A stretch of DNA of 64,000 bases from assembly GCA_964471555.1 (NCBI GenBank), contig CAYYGM010000001.1:1-64000 (forward strand). The letters run 5' to 3'. Below the pieces are notes generated by a model. That model had not been told where the DNA came from. It saw only the letters and a list, made by a program, of their open reading frames with translations, and searched no databases. A program made the position numbers and the translations under genes. This stretch comes from JADLFV01 sp964471555. GTDB taxonomy: Bacteria; Planctomycetota; Phycisphaerae; Phycisphaerales; Phycisphaeraceae. Positions 8,791 through 17,761 of this stretch are shown here, one piece after another. How positions within the stretch are numbered: position 1 is the stretch's first letter; the number at the start of each line of letters is the position of its first letter.

Positions 8791-9411
8791 TCACGTGCCA
8801 GTGATGATGTGTTGATGAATAGACGCCGCGATAGGGGAATGGTGAAGAAAGCACCAACTCCTTGATCGCCCGGGTGCGACAATTAATGACCACAGCACAG
8901 GACATGGATCATGAGTGAGTTACGCCCAGCACTGGTGGCCCTCTTGCGACCATTCATAGCGAATCTGACCCCGGCCACCAAGGTCTTTCGAATGCCTGTG
9001 CGAGGCAAAACCGTCCGCATGTTTCGCGAAGATCTGCAAGATGCGGGCATCAGGTATCGGGATGACGCCAACCGCGTGGCCGACTTCCACGGCCTGCGAC
9101 ACACGTTCATTACCAATCTCGAAATGGGCGGGGTGCACCCCCAGACCGCCCAGCAGTTGGCCCGGCACAGCACCATAGGCCTGACTATGGATCGCTATAC
9201 CCACAGTCTTCGCGACGATGAGCTGGCGGCGCTAAACGCACTTCCTGACCTCGCGCAGCCCACCGTTGAAGCGCGGAGGGTAACGCGAACAAATAATGCC
9301 AAACGAGTCGATTCTGTCTTGGCTTTTTGCTTGGTGCATTACGGCGAGCGCGAGACGAATTCAAGAGGCGCAGGTGGACAAACCGGAGATATCGTACCGC
9401 GAGCGCAAGTT

Positions 9412-9440
9412 GCGACAAACACTGGGAAAACTGCTAAACT
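9412..9440 (+). promoter_or_regulatory. Likely promoter of tRNA-Ser
   Basis: GCGACA, a 17-base spacer and TAAACT end 19 bases before the first base of the tRNA. The boxes lie inside the recombinase reading frame, another sign that this part of the frame is not true coding sequence. Confidence 0.45.
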
Positions 9441-9459
9441 GCACGGAATCCAAGCCCCG

Positions 9460-9547
9460 GGAGAGGTGTCCGAGCGGCTGAAGGAGCCGGTTTCGAAAAC
9501 CGGTGTAGCGCCTAGCGTTACCGTGGGTTCGAATCCCACCCTCTCCG
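9460..9547 (+). tRNA. tRNA-Ser (anticodon CGA)
   Basis: An 88-base class II tRNA: acceptor GGAGAGG pairs with CCTCTCC at 9540-9546, with discriminator G. The anticodon loop TTTCGAAAA gives CGA, decoding UCG. A long variable arm (GCGCCTAGCGTTAC region) and the T-arm GGGTTCGAATCCC identify serine. CCA is not encoded. The truncated recombinase directly upstream suggests that this gene has served as an integration site. Confidence 0.95.
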
Positions 9548-9691
9548 CTTTCCTTTTTGCGCCCGCCGAAAGCCCTTGGCAGATAAGGACCAGCAGTGTC
9601 AGGGGGTGAGTTCTGTGGGTAAACCTTTCGATTTTTTCCCGATTTGGCGACCATCGCTGGTTGCTGCCTGCAGGTCGCTGTTGTGAACAGC

Positions 9692-10534
9692 TCATGCAAC
9701 GTCCAGGGTGACTCGTGTGCCCGGCTCATAAGGTTCGGTGCTTACTGCTGACAGGATCGTATCGGCGCACTCGATGAGCACATGGTAATGGGAGCCGGCG
9801 AACTCGCAGCGCCTCACCGTGGCATCACCTTCTGCATCAACATGGAAGCGAATCTGGTGTGGTCGCAGGATTCGACCACGCAACTCGCCGGCCGGGCCCA
9901 GGGTGCGGGCCACCGTCAGGTTCACCGGCTCGCCATACACCTGATGGGGCGCGCCTTGTTGCACGATGCGTCCTTCAACCATGACCGCCATGTTGTCGGC
10001 CAGTCGCATCGCTTCCTCGGCATGATGCGTTGCGATCAGGATGCCCGCAGTGCTGGATGTGATCGCGCTGCGCAGGATGGCGTACAACTGTTGTCTGGCT
10101 GGGCCATCGAGATGGGCCATGGGCTCATCCAGGAGGAGCCAGGCAGGGTCGATCGCCAGCGCCCGGGCGATGGCCAGGCGTCGCCGCTCACCGCCCGACA
10201 TGTGGCCCGGCAGACGATCGCGTAATGATGCAATCTGCATCTGCTGCAGGATCTGCTCGATGCGCTGCGGTGACGCACCGACGATTGACAGATGCTGCTG
10301 CACGGTGAGGTGCTCCCACAAGGCTGAATCCTGGAACACCATGCCGATCCGTCCGTTCGGCCGCGTGATGCTGCCCCGGGTCGGCTGCTCCAGCCCGGCC
10401 AGCAGTGACAGCAGCGTGGTCTTGCCCGCACCGCTCGGCCCGATCAGCGCGGTGACGCGCCCCCGCTGCACGACGAGATTGACGTCATGCAATACGGAGC
10501 CGAAGCACACGCTCTGACAAATCAACTCGCTCAC
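9692..10534 (-). CDS. ABC transporter ATP-binding protein, iron(III)/2-aminoethylphosphonate type
   Basis: A 280-residue ATPase: Walker A GPSGAGKTT, signature MSGGERRRLAIARAL, Walker B LLLDEPMAHLD, H-loop ATHHAEEA, followed by a C-terminal TOBE-like regulatory segment. It energises the permease encoded just upstream, and with the periplasmic lipoprotein forms a FbpABC-like ferric or related uptake system. The start is GTG at 10534, overlapping the permease stop as GTGA. It is the last gene of the nine-gene operon that begins near 19.7 kb. No terminator hairpin with a T tract was found between 9610 and 9692. Confidence 0.92.
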   Translation of the reverse strand: MSELICQSVCFGSVLHDVNLVVQRGRVTALIGPSGAGKTTLLSLLAGLEQPTRGSITRPNGRIGMVFQDSALWEHLTVQQHLSIVGASPQRIEQILQQMQIASLRDRLPGHMSGGERRRLAIARALAIDPAWLLLDEPMAHLDGPARQQLYAILRSAITSSTAGILIATHHAEEAMRLADNMAVMVEGRIVQQGAPHQVYGEPVNLTVARTLGPAGELRGRILRPHQIRFHVDAEGDATVRRCEFAGSHYHVLIECADTILSAVSTEPYEPGTRVTLDVA

Positions 10535-12064
10535 CGTGTCCGACTCCTTGCCAGCAGGCCTCCTGCGACCAGTAACGGCACGAGCAACAGGAGCACCGCC
10601 ACGGCTGAGGCGCTGACGGTCGTCTGGGGTGCGGTGTGGATCAGCGTGTACAGGCGCACGCCGACGGTGGTGACGCCGGCCTGGTCCAGCAGGGCGGACA
10701 TCTCCACTTCCGTCGCCACCAGCAGCAGACAGACGATCATCACGGTGGCAAGCGTCAGGCGTTGTGTCGGCCAGGCAATGTGCCGCCAGCGTCGCCACGG
10801 TGTCACGCCCAACACCCGGGCTGCTGTCATGGGCGCTGTGGGTTGCACCATGCCCGCTGCGAAAACGATCAATGCGGCCACCGGCGTCACGCGGCAGACA
10901 TACGCTAACAGCACCGGGGCATCGGTGTCGCGCAGGCTGTGAAGCGGGGCGTGTTGAAACAGGGCGATCACGCCCAGCGCCAGCAGCGCCCCCGGCGCTA
11001 CNNNNNNNNNNCAGGTTCAGCATCAGCACCGGCACCATGGGAAACCGCCCACTGCGCCAGGCACGCACCCAGTACTCGCCCAGAAACCAGCCCAGCCCGG
11101 CACACATCACCGCGCCGAGGGCGGCAAGCCTGCCGGTGTTGACCAATTCCGAATGCATATTCCTCATCGCTCCGAAGACCGCGCCGGGGGATCCAGCCTG
11201 CGCGATCAACACCGCGCCCGGCACGCCGATCGCCAACGCCACCACGGCGCCAGCCCACCATCGTGAGCCGTGGTTCGAGCCGCGTGGTGTGTCCGCCGCC
11301 GGGTAGGGTCGGCCGACATATCCCGCCAACAGCAGCAGCAGCAATCCCACGCCGAGCATCGGCGACGCCAGGGCGGCCGCGCCCGGCAGGTCGAGCAGGG
11401 CGTTGTACTGAATCAAGACCTGCGTGCCGTAGGTGTGGATCAGGAACATCGAGGGCAGCACATGGTCCGCGGCAGCCAGCAGCAGGATCACAAGCCACGC
11501 GGCTGCCAATGGTCGCAAGGCAGGCTTGACGTGCAGCCACCACCAGGCATGACGCACCACGAACACCCGCTGCGCCCGGTTGTCGCCGCGTCGATGCACC
11601 ACAGCGATCATCGCCGCGATGCCGACGTAGCGCAGCCCAACCACAGTTGCGGCCACCGGCCAGTCGTAAACAGTCAACCAGTCACCCAACCACGCGCTGC
11701 GACCCAGCACGGCAATCCACAACGTTCCCATCAACGACGACGGCACAACCAGAACCACACAGCCCAGCAGCGCCCACCCGATGCCGGCTCGACCGAGCAC
11801 ATAACCCGCCAACGTGGCCACGCTCGCCGCTGCTCCTGCAAACAGGAACGTGTGCAACAGGATGGACCAGCCGCGCGCATCGGCCCACCACTGAGCGAAC
11901 CCGCTGCCCGCGCTCACCGCCACCACCAGCGGCAGCAGCATGGCCAACACCAGTGCGTCGCCCGTCAATTTCCACGGCAGCGAAACGGAACCCCTTGGCG
12001 CGGGGTAACGCCGCACCTCCGGGGTGGCAACAGGCGCGTGCGCGTTATCCAGCCGTGTGTTCAC
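10531..12064 (-). CDS. ABC transporter permease, fused two-domain (FbpB-like), interrupted by an assembly gap
   Basis: An inner-membrane permease with two homologous halves of about five or six helices each, as in FbpB/SfuB iron(III) permeases. The left part (12064 down to 11012) runs from MNTRLDNAH to VPVLMLNL. After the ten Ns the correct frame resumes as VAPGALLALGVIAL and ends RSRTR at 10531. The naive frame through the gap turns into nonsense, so the true gap length is not 10. The missing stretch is probably short, because LNL and APGALL belong to one helix in relatives. GTG start at 12064 overlaps the binding-protein stop (GTGA). It partners the flanking binding protein and ATPase. Confidence 0.88.
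11002..11011. other. Assembly gap (10 N)
   Basis: Ten unknown bases inside the permease gene. The reading frame on either side does not agree with a gap of exactly ten bases, so the run is a placeholder for unknown length. Confidence 0.95.
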
Positions 12065-13089
12065 CGGTCCACACCCGCCTGGCGCAGTATTTCGACCACC
12101 TCATCGCGGTGTGCGGCCGCTGCGGGCACATCGTATTCCACGGTCCGACGGTCGATCATTTCATCCCATGGCGTGGGCACGTCAGCCAGGTCGTCGGCAA
12201 GCGGCAACTGAGCACTACGCGCTTTGGCGAGTTGGCGTTCAACTTCGGCTGAGAGCAGAAAGTCGATCAGGGTCTTGCCTTCGTCCGGGTGCGGGCAATG
12301 GGCAATCAACGCAACCGTGTTCGGGATCAGCACGCGGCCACCGGCGCCTTGCAAGACTTTGACCGCAACGGGGCGGCCGTCCAGGATCGCGCCGTGTGCA
12401 TCGTCGCTGTCAGTCAAACCCAATGCCCGTTCGCCCGATGCCACCAGATCGCGCACCGGGCCGTTGCCCGCGGCGAAGGCGGTCTGGTTCTCGAGTAGCG
12501 CTTTCAGCCAACTGCTCAGGCGCTGCCCGCCCCAACTGTCGCGCAGCACACACATGTGCGTAAATGTCGTGCCGAAGAAAGGCATTCCCACCGCCGCCTT
12601 GCCCCGCCACTTCGGGTCGGTCAGTTCATCGAGCGTGGTTGGAACATCCTGCGCCGCCACCAGGTCGGTGTTGTAGATGCACAAGCGCAAACGCCCCGCG
12701 AAACCCGTCCACAAGCCATCCTTCTGCCGCAATGACGCATCGAAACGCTCCGCCTGCGGGCTGACATAGGGTTGAAGCATTCCCATGCGGGCCAGATGTT
12801 CGGTCTGCAGCACTTCGTTGTTCCACAGCACGTCCGCTTCCGGATTGTCGCCGCGGGCGATGATCTGGTTGATCAGGCCCGTGGTCTTGGCTGCCTCCGT
12901 GTCATACTTGGCCAGCACCTTGATTCCCGTCTGCTGCTCGAACTGATTGAGCAGGGGTTCAGAGTAAACCCGATCCAGGGCGGTAAAGACGACGACGGTG
13001 CGCGGCTCGGGCTTGCTGTCGGAGCACGCGGCCAGCGGCAATGGCAGCAACGCCAGAGCGATCAGCGACAGAAATCGGTGGTTCATCAT
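12061..13089 (-). CDS. Extracellular solute-binding lipoprotein, iron(III)-type ABC transporter
   Basis: A 342-residue periplasmic binding protein of the FbpA/FutA group (type II fold). The signal peptide ends in the lipobox LPLAAC. The mature part starts with RTVVVFTALDRVYSEPLL, a typical opening of ferric-binding proteins (VVVYTAxDxxYSxPIL), and contains LWNNEVLQTEHLARMG and DPKWRGKAAVGMP. Starts ATGATG at 13089 with a weak GGGAT upstream, 16 bases after the VWA gene. Its stop overlaps the permease GTG. Ligand could be iron(III) or another metal/oxyanion; some relatives bind 2-aminoethylphosphonate or thiamine. Confidence 0.9.
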   Translation of the reverse strand: MMNHRFLSLIALALLPLPLAACSDSKPEPRTVVVFTALDRVYSEPLLNQFEQQTGIKVLAKYDTEAAKTTGLINQIIARGDNPEADVLWNNEVLQTEHLARMGMLQPYVSPQAERFDASLRQKDGLWTGFAGRLRLCIYNTDLVAAQDVPTTLDELTDPKWRGKAAVGMPFFGTTFTHMCVLRDSWGGQRLSSWLKALLENQTAFAAGNGPVRDLVASGERALGLTDSDDAHGAILDGRPVAVKVLQGAGGRVLIPNTVALIAHCPHPDEGKTLIDFLLSAEVERQLAKARSAQLPLADDLADVPTPWDEMIDRRTVEYDVPAAAAHRDEVVEILRQAGVDR

Positions 13090-13105
13090 GGCGTGATCCC
13101 GTGCG

Positions 13106-14236
13106 TCAGGGTTGTGATGTCTGCGTGTAGCGTTCCACGATCGTCTGCACGTCGCTTTCAAACCGCTGCCCGAAGATCGACACGATCAGGTGCTGCCAGA
13201 AGCCCTGCGCGTCAGCGATCGTAAAGGCGGAGCCCGCACCCGCCATTGCAACGTTGGCAAGGTCCGGCTGCACATCCACATCCCTGGAGTTGACGTCGAT
13301 GACATTGACGACGCCGGCGAAGCGTTGGTTGAAACTGCGGGCCAGATCAACTGCCGCCTTTCGGCCGTTGGCGTGGATGGGAGCGTCGCTGACCAGGATG
13401 ATCACGTTCTTGCGGCCCTTACTCCAGCCCATGCGGGCATCGGTCGCAGCGAGCAGGGCCAGGTGGGTCGGCTCGGGCTCATCGCCGCCGCCACTGACCT
13501 GGATCCGGTTGATGAACGTTTCCACTTCTTCCAGTTCGCGCGTCAGAGTCAGCACGCGCACGACCTCTACCCCGTACTCGTCACCGTAGTCCTTGAACGC
13601 CACGACGCCGAAGCGCAGGTTCTGCGGCGGTCGGCCGTCGCTGGACAGCAGGCCGCTGATAATGGCGATCACATCGCGGATGCGCTGTTTGGCCTGGTCG
13701 ACGTAGGGCTTCATGCTGCTGGTGGCGTCAAACACGAAGACCACATCCAGGCCCCGGCCGCGCATGCCGCCGATGGCCTGCTGGAATCCCGAACTGGTCC
13801 CCGTCAGCATGGGATTGGTGCCCTGGCCTGCGGCGGTTTGCGCAGCCGGATCGTTTGCCAGTTCGTTGAGCACGTTGGCGGTGGGATCGACGTATTGGAC
13901 CTGCCGCTGCGTATCCAGATCGAGAAGCTTCAACGTGGAACCGGCCGCCTGGATCGGCGGCGTCACCGTCGGCGGCGCGAATGTCGTCTTGCTGCCGCTG
14001 CCGCCCTCGGAACGCGCCTGTTTGTGCGATGCGGCAACTCGGGCATCTGCGTCTTGCGCGGCAGCGGCGTTGGCCGATGCATCTTCCTGGCCGGTTTGCA
14101 GCAGCACCTGTGTGATGGTTTCGCGCTGAGCGGGGACATGCAGCACGATCAGCGCCAGCACAGCGATCAGCGCTACGTGTAGCAGCGATGAGACGCCCCA
14201 TGCGGGAAGCATCGATCTGCGGCTGCGTTCAGCCAT
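13106..14236 (-). CDS. VWA-domain protein with TonB-like N-terminal membrane anchor
   Basis: A 376-residue protein with one N-terminal transmembrane helix (about 11-34) and a long Ala/Gln/Ser-rich periplasmic linker (about 40-150), followed by a von Willebrand A domain (about 163-350). The metal-adhesion motif is FVFDATSSM (D170, T172, S174), with a later Asp in GGGDEPEPTH. The helix carries S16-x3-H20, the spacing used by TonB and TolA to contact ExbB/TolQ. The gene follows one TolQ and two TolR genes with an 8-base overlap (ATG at 14236). I infer an ExbBD-type motor effector with a VWA domain where TonB has its receptor-binding domain. A plain membrane-anchored VWA chaperone is the alternative. 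Confidence 0.82.
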   Translation of the reverse strand: MAERSRRSMLPAWGVSSLLHVALIAVLALIVLHVPAQRETITQVLLQTGQEDASANAAAAQDADARVAASHKQARSEGGSGSKTTFAPPTVTPPIQAAGSTLKLLDLDTQRQVQYVDPTANVLNELANDPAAQTAAGQGTNPMLTGTSSGFQQAIGGMRGRGLDVVFVFDATSSMKPYVDQAKQRIRDVIAIISGLLSSDGRPPQNLRFGVVAFKDYGDEYGVEVVRVLTLTRELEEVETFINRIQVSGGGDEPEPTHLALLAATDARMGWSKGRKNVIILVSDAPIHANGRKAAVDLARSFNQRFAGVVNVIDVNSRDVDVQPDLANVAMAGAGSAFTIADAQGFWQHLIVSIFGQRFESDVQTIVERYTQTSQP

Positions 14237-14681
14237 GATGGGCCCCCGTGTCATGCAGTCGAGTCAACGTCACGTTCTTCATCGGACTGGCGAGCACCGC
14301 GTCCAGCGCATGGGCCACCTGTTGCACGCTCACGTCGCCCGAAGCGGAGATCACGACCCGGATCTGCGGGGCATCCATGTAAGTCAGCAGGGCGGTGATC
14401 TGGTCGTAGCCGTCGTCGGGCAGCAGCCGATCCCCGACCGCCATGCGCACTTCGCCCTGGTCACCGAGCCAGAGGCGCACGATGACCTGGGCGGGCAAAT
14501 CCGCGACCGATGCACCGGCCGGCACGGTCGCATCACCGTAGCCGACGATCACATCGCGCTCCACCTGCTCGAACGCCACGCTGAGCACGAAGAACGCCAG
14601 CAGGATGAACACCACGTCCACCATGGCTGTGATTTCAAACAGCTCTCCGTCTTCCGAATGCTCGGTGGGCAGCAGGTTCAT
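14229..14681 (-). CDS. ExbD/TolR-family biopolymer transport protein (second copy)
   Basis: A 150-residue protein with a short cytoplasmic tail, one helix bearing the essential aspartate in AMVDVVFILLAFF (about D22) and a periplasmic domain ending in the TolR-like SPMKNVTLTRLHD. ExbD/TolR subunits form the proton-conducting pore with TolQ/ExbB. Its ATG overlaps the stop of the first copy as ATGA (14678-14681), and its 3' end overlaps the VWA start. The two copies share little sequence, so they are not a recent duplication and may form a heterodimer. Confidence 0.9.
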   Translation of the reverse strand: MNLLPTEHSEDGELFEITAMVDVVFILLAFFVLSVAFEQVERDVIVGYGDATVPAGASVADLPAQVIVRLWLGDQGEVRMAVGDRLLPDDGYDQITALLTYMDAPQIRVVISASGDVSVQQVAHALDAVLASPMKNVTLTRLHDTGAHHG

Positions 14682-15112
14682 GGCGTCTGTCTTTCCTCGA
14701 TCGTGCGCAGCGTGATCATTGTGATGCCGGCATCCCGGCAGGCGTCCATCACGTCGTTGAGAAGCTCGAAGCGCAGGCCGGCATCCGCGCGGATCGTGAC
14801 GCGCACGCTTTCCGGGCCGTGCTGTTGCGAAGCAATCAGGTTCTGCAACTGCTGTGACGGCACCGGGGAGCCGTTGAGGATGATCTGACCTTCCGGGTCG
14901 ATGTTGATCACCAGCTCGGTGGGCACAATCTCGCTGGAGTTGTTGTACTGAACAGCCGGCAACGTCAGCGGCACCTCGGCCCGGCTCTGCATCGAATTCA
15001 TCACCAGCAGGTAGAAACAGATCAACAGGAGCACGATGTCCACCAGCGGCGCCATGGCCAGCCGGTTCGATGGTGTGGTTTCGGGCGGATTGAAGTTGAG
15101 CGGCGTGTTCAT
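14678..15112 (-). CDS. ExbD/TolR-family biopolymer transport protein (first copy)
   Basis: A 144-residue subunit: cytoplasmic N-terminus, one helix with the proton-path aspartate in MAPLVDIVLLLICFYLL (about D25), and a periplasmic domain with VNIDPEGQIILNG and ADAGLRFELLNDVMDACRDAG as in ExbD (VxIxADxxxxYxxVxxVMDxxxxAG). It is encoded 13 bases after the TolQ homologue and four bases overlapping the second copy. Confidence 0.92.
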   Translation of the reverse strand: MNTPLNFNPPETTPSNRLAMAPLVDIVLLLICFYLLVMNSMQSRAEVPLTLPAVQYNNSSEIVPTELVINIDPEGQIILNGSPVPSQQLQNLIASQQHGPESVRVTIRADAGLRFELLNDVMDACRDAGITMITLRTIEERQTP

Positions 15113-15125
15113 GGGCGGTGGGGGC

Positions 15126-15860
15126 TCACTGGCCTATCTTTTTCTGCTGCTGTGCAATGGCGGTGGCGCTGATGCGCAGCATGCGGTCGCCGACGGCGGC
15201 AACCTCCTGGCTGATGCTGGTGATGCGGTCGCGCAGCAGGGCGTGAAAGAACATCAGCGGCACGGCCACGATCAGTCCCATGCAGGTGGTGACCAGGGCC
15301 TGGCTGATGCCGAGCGCCAACTCATCCGGGCGGGCCACGCCCTGTGATTCGCCCAGCAGGCGGAACGACACGATCATGCCCACCACGGTGCCGAGCAGGC
15401 CGAGCATGGGCGCGACGCCGGAGATCAACCCGATGTATCCGATGCGCTGTCGCAGCCGGGTCACTTCCTTGACGCCTTGCTGCTGCATGCCTTCGCGCAC
15501 GGCGTCAAGCCCGAGCGTGCCGTCATTCAGGCCCGCGGCCACCACCCGCGCCAGCAGGCTGTCATGGCCGCGGCACATGCCCAGCAGTTGTTCGAAGCGA
15601 CGCCCCGCAGCCAGTTCCTGCACCTGCTTCACCAGCTCCGGCGGCACCAGCCGCTCCCGGCGCAGGCGCAGAAAACCATCCACCACCAGGGCGACTCCAG
15701 CCATGCTCAGCAGGATGATCGTGTACCCGATCCATCCGCCGGCCTGAACCAGATCGAGCAACGAACGGCTCTGGGGCGGCGGCGAGTCGCTCTGCGCCCA
15801 TGCCGCGGCCGCGATCACAGCCATCATCACACAGAGACACAGAAGGCACGTTTTTTTCAT
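15126..15860 (-). CDS. MotA/TolQ/ExbB proton-channel family protein
   Basis: A 244-residue protein with an N-terminal signal peptide (cleavage near AAAWAQ), then three helices: about 43-62, then the TolQ core GLISGVAPMLGLLGTVVGMI and ALVTTCMGLIVAVPLMFFHA. This is the channel scaffold that pairs with ExbD/TolR to turn proton flow into movement of a TonB/TolA-like partner. The extra signal peptide is common in ExbB proteins of planctomycetes and gamma-proteobacterial ExbB variants. ATG at 15860 overlaps the TPR-protein stop as ATGA. Confidence 0.93.
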   Translation of the reverse strand: MKKTCLLCLCVMMAVIAAAAWAQSDSPPPQSRSLLDLVQAGGWIGYTIILLSMAGVALVVDGFLRLRRERLVPPELVKQVQELAAGRRFEQLLGMCRGHDSLLARVVAAGLNDGTLGLDAVREGMQQQGVKEVTRLRQRIGYIGLISGVAPMLGLLGTVVGMIVSFRLLGESQGVARPDELALGISQALVTTCMGLIVAVPLMFFHALLRDRITSISQEVAAVGDRMLRISATAIAQQQKKIGQ

Positions 15861-17761
15861 GGCTGAAGCTCCGATTGCAGGGCCTGGAATTGCTGACTCA
15901 ACTGCGGGCGATCATCGAGGGGATACAAAGCGCCCGCCACGCGCAGCAGCGCGGCGGCATCCTTGTCTTGGCCGAGGGCAGCCTGGGCGCGGCAGAGTGC
16001 GAACGTCGCCTGCCACCACGTGTCACTGTTGGCCGAGGCCTCGGCGCGGGCAGCGCGGAATTCCTCCGCAGCCCGATCGTTTCTGCCCAGGTCGAGTTCA
16101 CATTGCCCACGAATCATGGCGGCCTGGGATGACGCAATTCCCTCCAGCACGCGCAGCGCGTCCTGCGGGTTCTGCTGTCCGCGCAGGGCTTGCGCTTCCA
16201 GCAGTTGTGCATCCGGGCCTTTGAGCGTGAGGGCGACACGCTGGGCGTCGCTGAACGCATCAATGCGCAACATCAACTCCGCGGCGGCGGCTCGTTCAGC
16301 ATCTCCGCCGTTGCGGATCGCCTGGTCACAAAGCCGCAGAACGGACTGACGCTGCGTCGCATCAGGTAACTCCCGATAGCGCGAAGCCAGCGCTTCTGCA
16401 GCCTTCAGCAACGCCGTCGCTGAATAGCGCTGCGGCTCGGCCAACATGGCTTTGACCACACTGTCAATCATGCCCAGTTGGGTCCATAGCTGCGCCCGCA
16501 GGGTGTATGCCTGCTGCGACGTGCCGGCGTTGGTCTCCAGCAGGTTCCAATACCGGTCAAGATTTTGCATGGCGGCATGTGGGTCAGGGTCCGCCTCCAC
16601 CTGCAACAGACGGGCTGCGGCACGAAGATCATCGTCCGTGGCCTTCTGCGCGACAGTGTCCATCTCATCGGACAGACCTTCGGTCCAGCCGTTGGTGAAC
16701 TTCGATGCCGCCAGCGCGTAGCACAGGTAAGGATCGTCACCGATCAGATCGCGGTGCGCTTGCAGTCCATCGAGTGAATCACGTGTTCCTTTGAGGCTTG
16801 ACCACCGGATCAGGGCCTGGCGGCGCAGCTCGTCGGATGCGCTGCTTTCAACGGCGCGCCAGTAAGCGGTGAGTGCGGGATCGCGCTGGGATGAGGCTTC
16901 AAGCTCCTGGGCCATGGCGAAGATCGCCGCGGGATCGCCGTCTGCATCAACGACAAGCCGCCATTGCTGAGCAGCCTGCTCATGTCGGCCCGCCTGAGCG
17001 AGCAGTGCCGCGTACAGCGAGGACGGCGCCGGAGCCTCGCGGCCGTCGAGCACCGCCAACGCCTCGGCCAATCGGCCCAGCGAGGTCAACACCGACGCCC
17101 ACTGCTCGCGCTCATTGTCGGTCAACCCTCCGAGCTGCGCGATCAGTTCGAGTCGATCAAAAGACGGCGCGCTGTTGACCGTCACGTCGAGCCGGGCAAG
17201 ACGCAGGGCTTCATCCGATCGGCCGGTGCGGGCATCGGCGCGGGCGAGCAGCCATTCGGCTCCATCTCCGAAAGCCTCAGCCTGTTGCGCCGCCGTGGCC
17301 GGGTCGGTCATCAGCGTTGCTTCCATCGACTCCAGTTGTCCCAATTGATACAGCCGCGGGTCGTTCTTCTGATTGAGCAACGGCTTAAGCACAGCCAAAG
17401 CTTCTTCGGGCTTGTCTTGCTGACGAAGCAGGCGCGCCTCGCCGACGTAGCCGAGCAGACTGAGGTTCAGATTGAGATATTCAACGCGCATGTCACGAAA
17501 GCACTTCAACGCCTGCTCGGCATAGTCGCCACTGGGATCGGCAGCCGCGGCCAGGCGGTACAGCTCGCCGGTGTAATACTGGTTGAGGCACTGGTCGCCG
17601 CGCGTCTGAGCCTGGTCGAGGCCGGCCAGCCCTTCCCGCAAGGCTTCGGCGACATCGGCGGGCGTCACCGCGGCTGCGTGATGCAACTGCGTCAGGCGCT
17701 GCATGGCGCGGTCCGGGGCATTGACGCCCACAGCCAGGATGAGAAGCAAGGTCAATACCAA
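15857..17761 (-). CDS. Tetratricopeptide-repeat protein
   Basis: A 634-residue exported protein. The first 15 residues (MVLTLLLILAVGVNA) are a signal or membrane anchor. The rest is helical repeat, with TPR-like units such as EEALAVLKPLLNQKNDPRLY, GRLAEALAVLDG and GRNDRAAEEFRAARAEA. Such scaffolds bind partner proteins in the periplasm; no enzymatic motif is seen. It overlaps the HEAT gene end by 10 bases and the TolQ start by 4, so it belongs to the motor operon. TPR proteins often accompany ExbB/ExbD clusters in planctomycetes. The precise role is unknown. Confidence 0.85.
   Translation of the reverse strand: MVLTLLLILAVGVNAPDRAMQRLTQLHHAAAVTPADVAEALREGLAGLDQAQTRGDQCLNQYYTGELYRLAAAADPSGDYAEQALKCFRDMRVEYLNLNLSLLGYVGEARLLRQQDKPEEALAVLKPLLNQKNDPRLYQLGQLESMEATLMTDPATAAQQAEAFGDGAEWLLARADARTGRSDEALRLARLDVTVNSAPSFDRLELIAQLGGLTDNEREQWASVLTSLGRLAEALAVLDGREAPAPSSLYAALLAQAGRHEQAAQQWRLVVDADGDPAAIFAMAQELEASSQRDPALTAYWRAVESSASDELRRQALIRWSSLKGTRDSLDGLQAHRDLIGDDPYLCYALAASKFTNGWTEGLSDEMDTVAQKATDDDLRAAARLLQVEADPDPHAAMQNLDRYWNLLETNAGTSQQAYTLRAQLWTQLGMIDSVVKAMLAEPQRYSATALLKAAEALASRYRELPDATQRQSVLRLCDQAIRNGGDAERAAAAELMLRIDAFSDAQRVALTLKGPDAQLLEAQALRGQQNPQDALRVLEGIASSQAAMIRGQCELDLGRNDRAAEEFRAARAEASANSDTWWQATFALCRAQAALGQDKDAAALLRVAGALYPLDDRPQLSQQFQALQSELQP

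Larger units (their letters stand above)
8911..9609 (+). pseudogene. Tyrosine recombinase (integrase), C-terminal fragment
   Basis: This frame holds the last part of a phage/XerC-type integrase: HGLRHTF (H60, R63), ARHSTIGLT (H86) and the nucleophile tyrosine in MDRYTH (Y96). The DNA-binding N-terminal domain and the first catalytic Arg block are absent, so about two thirds of the usual 350-400 residues are missing. The ATG at 8911 is internal to the original gene and has only a weak upstream GGA. The frame stays open through the tRNA-Ser gene at 9460-9547 and stops at 9609, so the true end of the recombinase is obscured. A fragment abutting a tRNA gene is typical of a decayed element that used the tRNA 3' end as attachment site. 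It is almost certainly inactive. Confidence 0.8.

Noticed and set aside
9692..12064. One continuous 790-residue protein combining permease and ATPase
   Set aside because: The joined frame is an artefact of the N gap. After the gap the permease continues in another frame and the ATPase has its own GTG start at 10534.
13190..14182. A 330-codon plus-strand frame opposite the VWA gene
   Set aside because: Shadow frame; the minus strand encodes the VWA protein with MIDAS and anchor.
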